A stretch of DNA of 13,905 nucleotides from Cellulomonadaceae bacterium (GTDB lineage Bacteria; Actinomycetota; Actinomycetes; Actinomycetales; Cellulomonadaceae): the NCBI GenBank assembly GCA_031283115.1, contig JAITCK010000126.1:1-13905 (forward strand), written 5' to 3'. Position numbers and translations under genes: made by a program. Under the pieces are notes generated by a model that did not search any database, was not told where the DNA came from, and saw nothing but the letters and a program-made list of their open reading frames with translations. Each line of letters starts with the position of its first letter. The stretch's first letter is position 1. Positions 13,094 through 13,905 of the stretch are shown one piece after another.

Positions 13094-13669
13094 ATGGCTG
13101 TCAAGATTCGCCTCAAGCGCTTCGGTAAGATGCGCGCCCCCTACTACCGCATCGTTGTCATGGATTCACGCCAGAAGCGTGACGGCCGGGCCATCGAAGA
13201 AATCGGCAAGTACCACCCCACCGAGGAGCCCTCCTTCATCGAGGTCGACTCCGAGCGGGCCCAGTACTGGCTCGGCGTGGGCGCCCAGCCCACCGAGCAG
13301 GTTGCCGCCATCCTGAAAATCACCGGCGACTGGCAGAAGTTCAAGGGTCTGCCCGGCGCCGAAGGCACCCTGCGCACCAAGGCTGACGCCCCCAAGGCTG
13401 AAGACGCTGTCAAGGCCGCTGCTGCCGAGGCTGAGAAGCTCAAGGCCGCCAAGGCTGCCGAAGCCGCTGAAAAGGAAGCCGCCGCCAAGGCTGAGGCTGA
13501 GGCTGCTGCCAAGGCTGAAGAAGAAGCCAAGAAGGCAGAGGAAGCCGCCGCTGCAGCATCTGCTGACGAGGCTCCCGCCGAAGAGACTGCCGCTGAGGAA
13601 GCCCCCGTCGCTGACGAAGCAACCGAAGCCCCCGCTGAGGAAGCCGAAGCCACCGAGGCTGACGCCTGA
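13094..13669 (+). CDS. rpsP: 30S ribosomal protein S16
   Basis: S16 binds 16S rRNA early in small-subunit assembly. The first 90 or so residues are a normal S16: [46 protein letters not shown], then [26 protein letters not shown]. The remaining 100 residues (about 97-191) are a repetitive, charged tail of Ala, Glu and Lys that turns Glu/Ala/Thr-rich and acidic at the end. It is likely helical and unneeded for the core fold; E. coli S16 has only 82 residues. ATG 13094 is chosen for the invariant MAVKIRL start and AGGAG (13080-13084) 9 nt upstream. The stop overlaps the khpA ATG (TGATG, 13667-13671). Confidence 0.97.
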   Translation: MAVKIRLKRFGKMRAPYYRIVVMDSRQKRDGRAIEEIGKYHPTEEPSFIEVDSERAQYWLGVGAQPTEQVAAILKITGDWQKFKGLPGAEGTLRTKADAPKAEDAVKAAAAEAEKLKAAKAAEAAEKEAAAKAEAEAAAKAEEEAKKAEEAAAAASADEAPAEETAAEEAPVADEATEAPAEEAEATEADA

Positions 13670-13905
13670 TGCTGGCCGACGCTCTCGACCACCTGGTGCG
13701 CGGCATCGTCGACCACCCGGACGACGTCCAGGTGGCATCCAAGACGCTCCGCCGTGGCGACCTGCTCGAAGTGCGAGTCCACCCCGACGACCTGGGCCGA
13801 GTCATCGGCCGTAACGGGCGCACCGCGAAAGGCCTGCGCACCGTCGTCAACGCTCTCGCCGACGAGCCCATCCGCGTCGACGTCGTAGACGTAGACCGCC
13901 GCTGA
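13669..13905 (+). CDS. khpA: KH-domain RNA-binding protein KhpA
   Basis: KhpA is a small single-KH RNA-binding protein; in other Gram-positive bacteria it pairs with KhpB/Jag and affects cell elongation and mRNA stability. The 78-residue product has the family start [22 protein letters not shown], the strand LLEVRVHPDDLGRVIG and the RNA-binding GRNG loop (47-50) followed by RTAKGLRTVVNALA. The ATG overlaps the rpsP stop, so the two are translationally coupled. The stop TGA is the last three bases of the window. rimM and trmD would normally follow. Confidence 0.95.
   Translation: MLADALDHLVRGIVDHPDDVQVASKTLRRGDLLEVRVHPDDLGRVIGRNGRTAKGLRTVVNALADEPIRVDVVDVDRR

Overview
The window is G+C-rich bacterial DNA from an actinobacterium. 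The evidence is a DUF3097 gene (a family I know only from Actinobacteria), the gene order amtB-glnK-glnD...ffh...rpsP-khpA, a long Met/Gly/Lys-rich C-terminus on Ffh, and many ATGA start/stop overlaps and GTG starts. The S16 and KH proteins look like those of Propionibacteriaceae, but I hold that family guess loosely. All calls come from reading the sequence; no database search was run.

Positions 1-4080 form a molybdenum-cofactor (Moco) block. On the + strand, the end of moeA, then moaC, then a Mog-MoaE fusion are joined by ATGA overlaps. A convergent - strand operon meets them tail to tail with interlocking stop codons: fdhD, an unrecognised 28-codon ORF, and a MoeB/ThiF-type adenylyltransferase. 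Together these cover cyclic pyranopterin formation (MoaC), the large subunit of molybdopterin synthase (MoaE), activation of its sulfur carrier (MoeB-like), molybdate insertion (Mog, MoeA) and sulfuration of Moco for formate dehydrogenase (FdhD). MoaA, MoaD and the dehydrogenase itself are not in the window.

Positions 4186-5064 hold a divergently transcribed DUF3097 gene. It is followed by a 285-bp gap containing five imperfect 16-bp direct repeats, possible GlnR-type boxes and a CA-rich leader. Positions 5350-8942 are the nitrogen-control operon: amtB (ammonium channel with an extra Ser/Gly/Leu/Met-rich tail), glnK (PII protein) and glnD. This glnD ends straight after its HD domain, so both C-terminal ACT (glutamine-sensing) domains are missing. 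A Dps ferritin-like gene follows only 6 nt later.

From 9662 the cluster turns to protein export and translation: ffh (SRP GTPase), a DinF-like MATE transporter with GT-rich codon use and palindromes upstream, then rpsP (S16 with a very long Ala/Glu/Lys tail, preceded by an extended -10 promoter and a large hairpin) and khpA, which ends exactly at the window edge. No rRNA, tRNA, CRISPR array, transposase or phage gene was seen.

The points most worth a second look are the ACT-less GlnD, the 16-bp repeat array before amtB, the coupled 28-codon ORF, and the leader structures before rpsP and the MATE gene.
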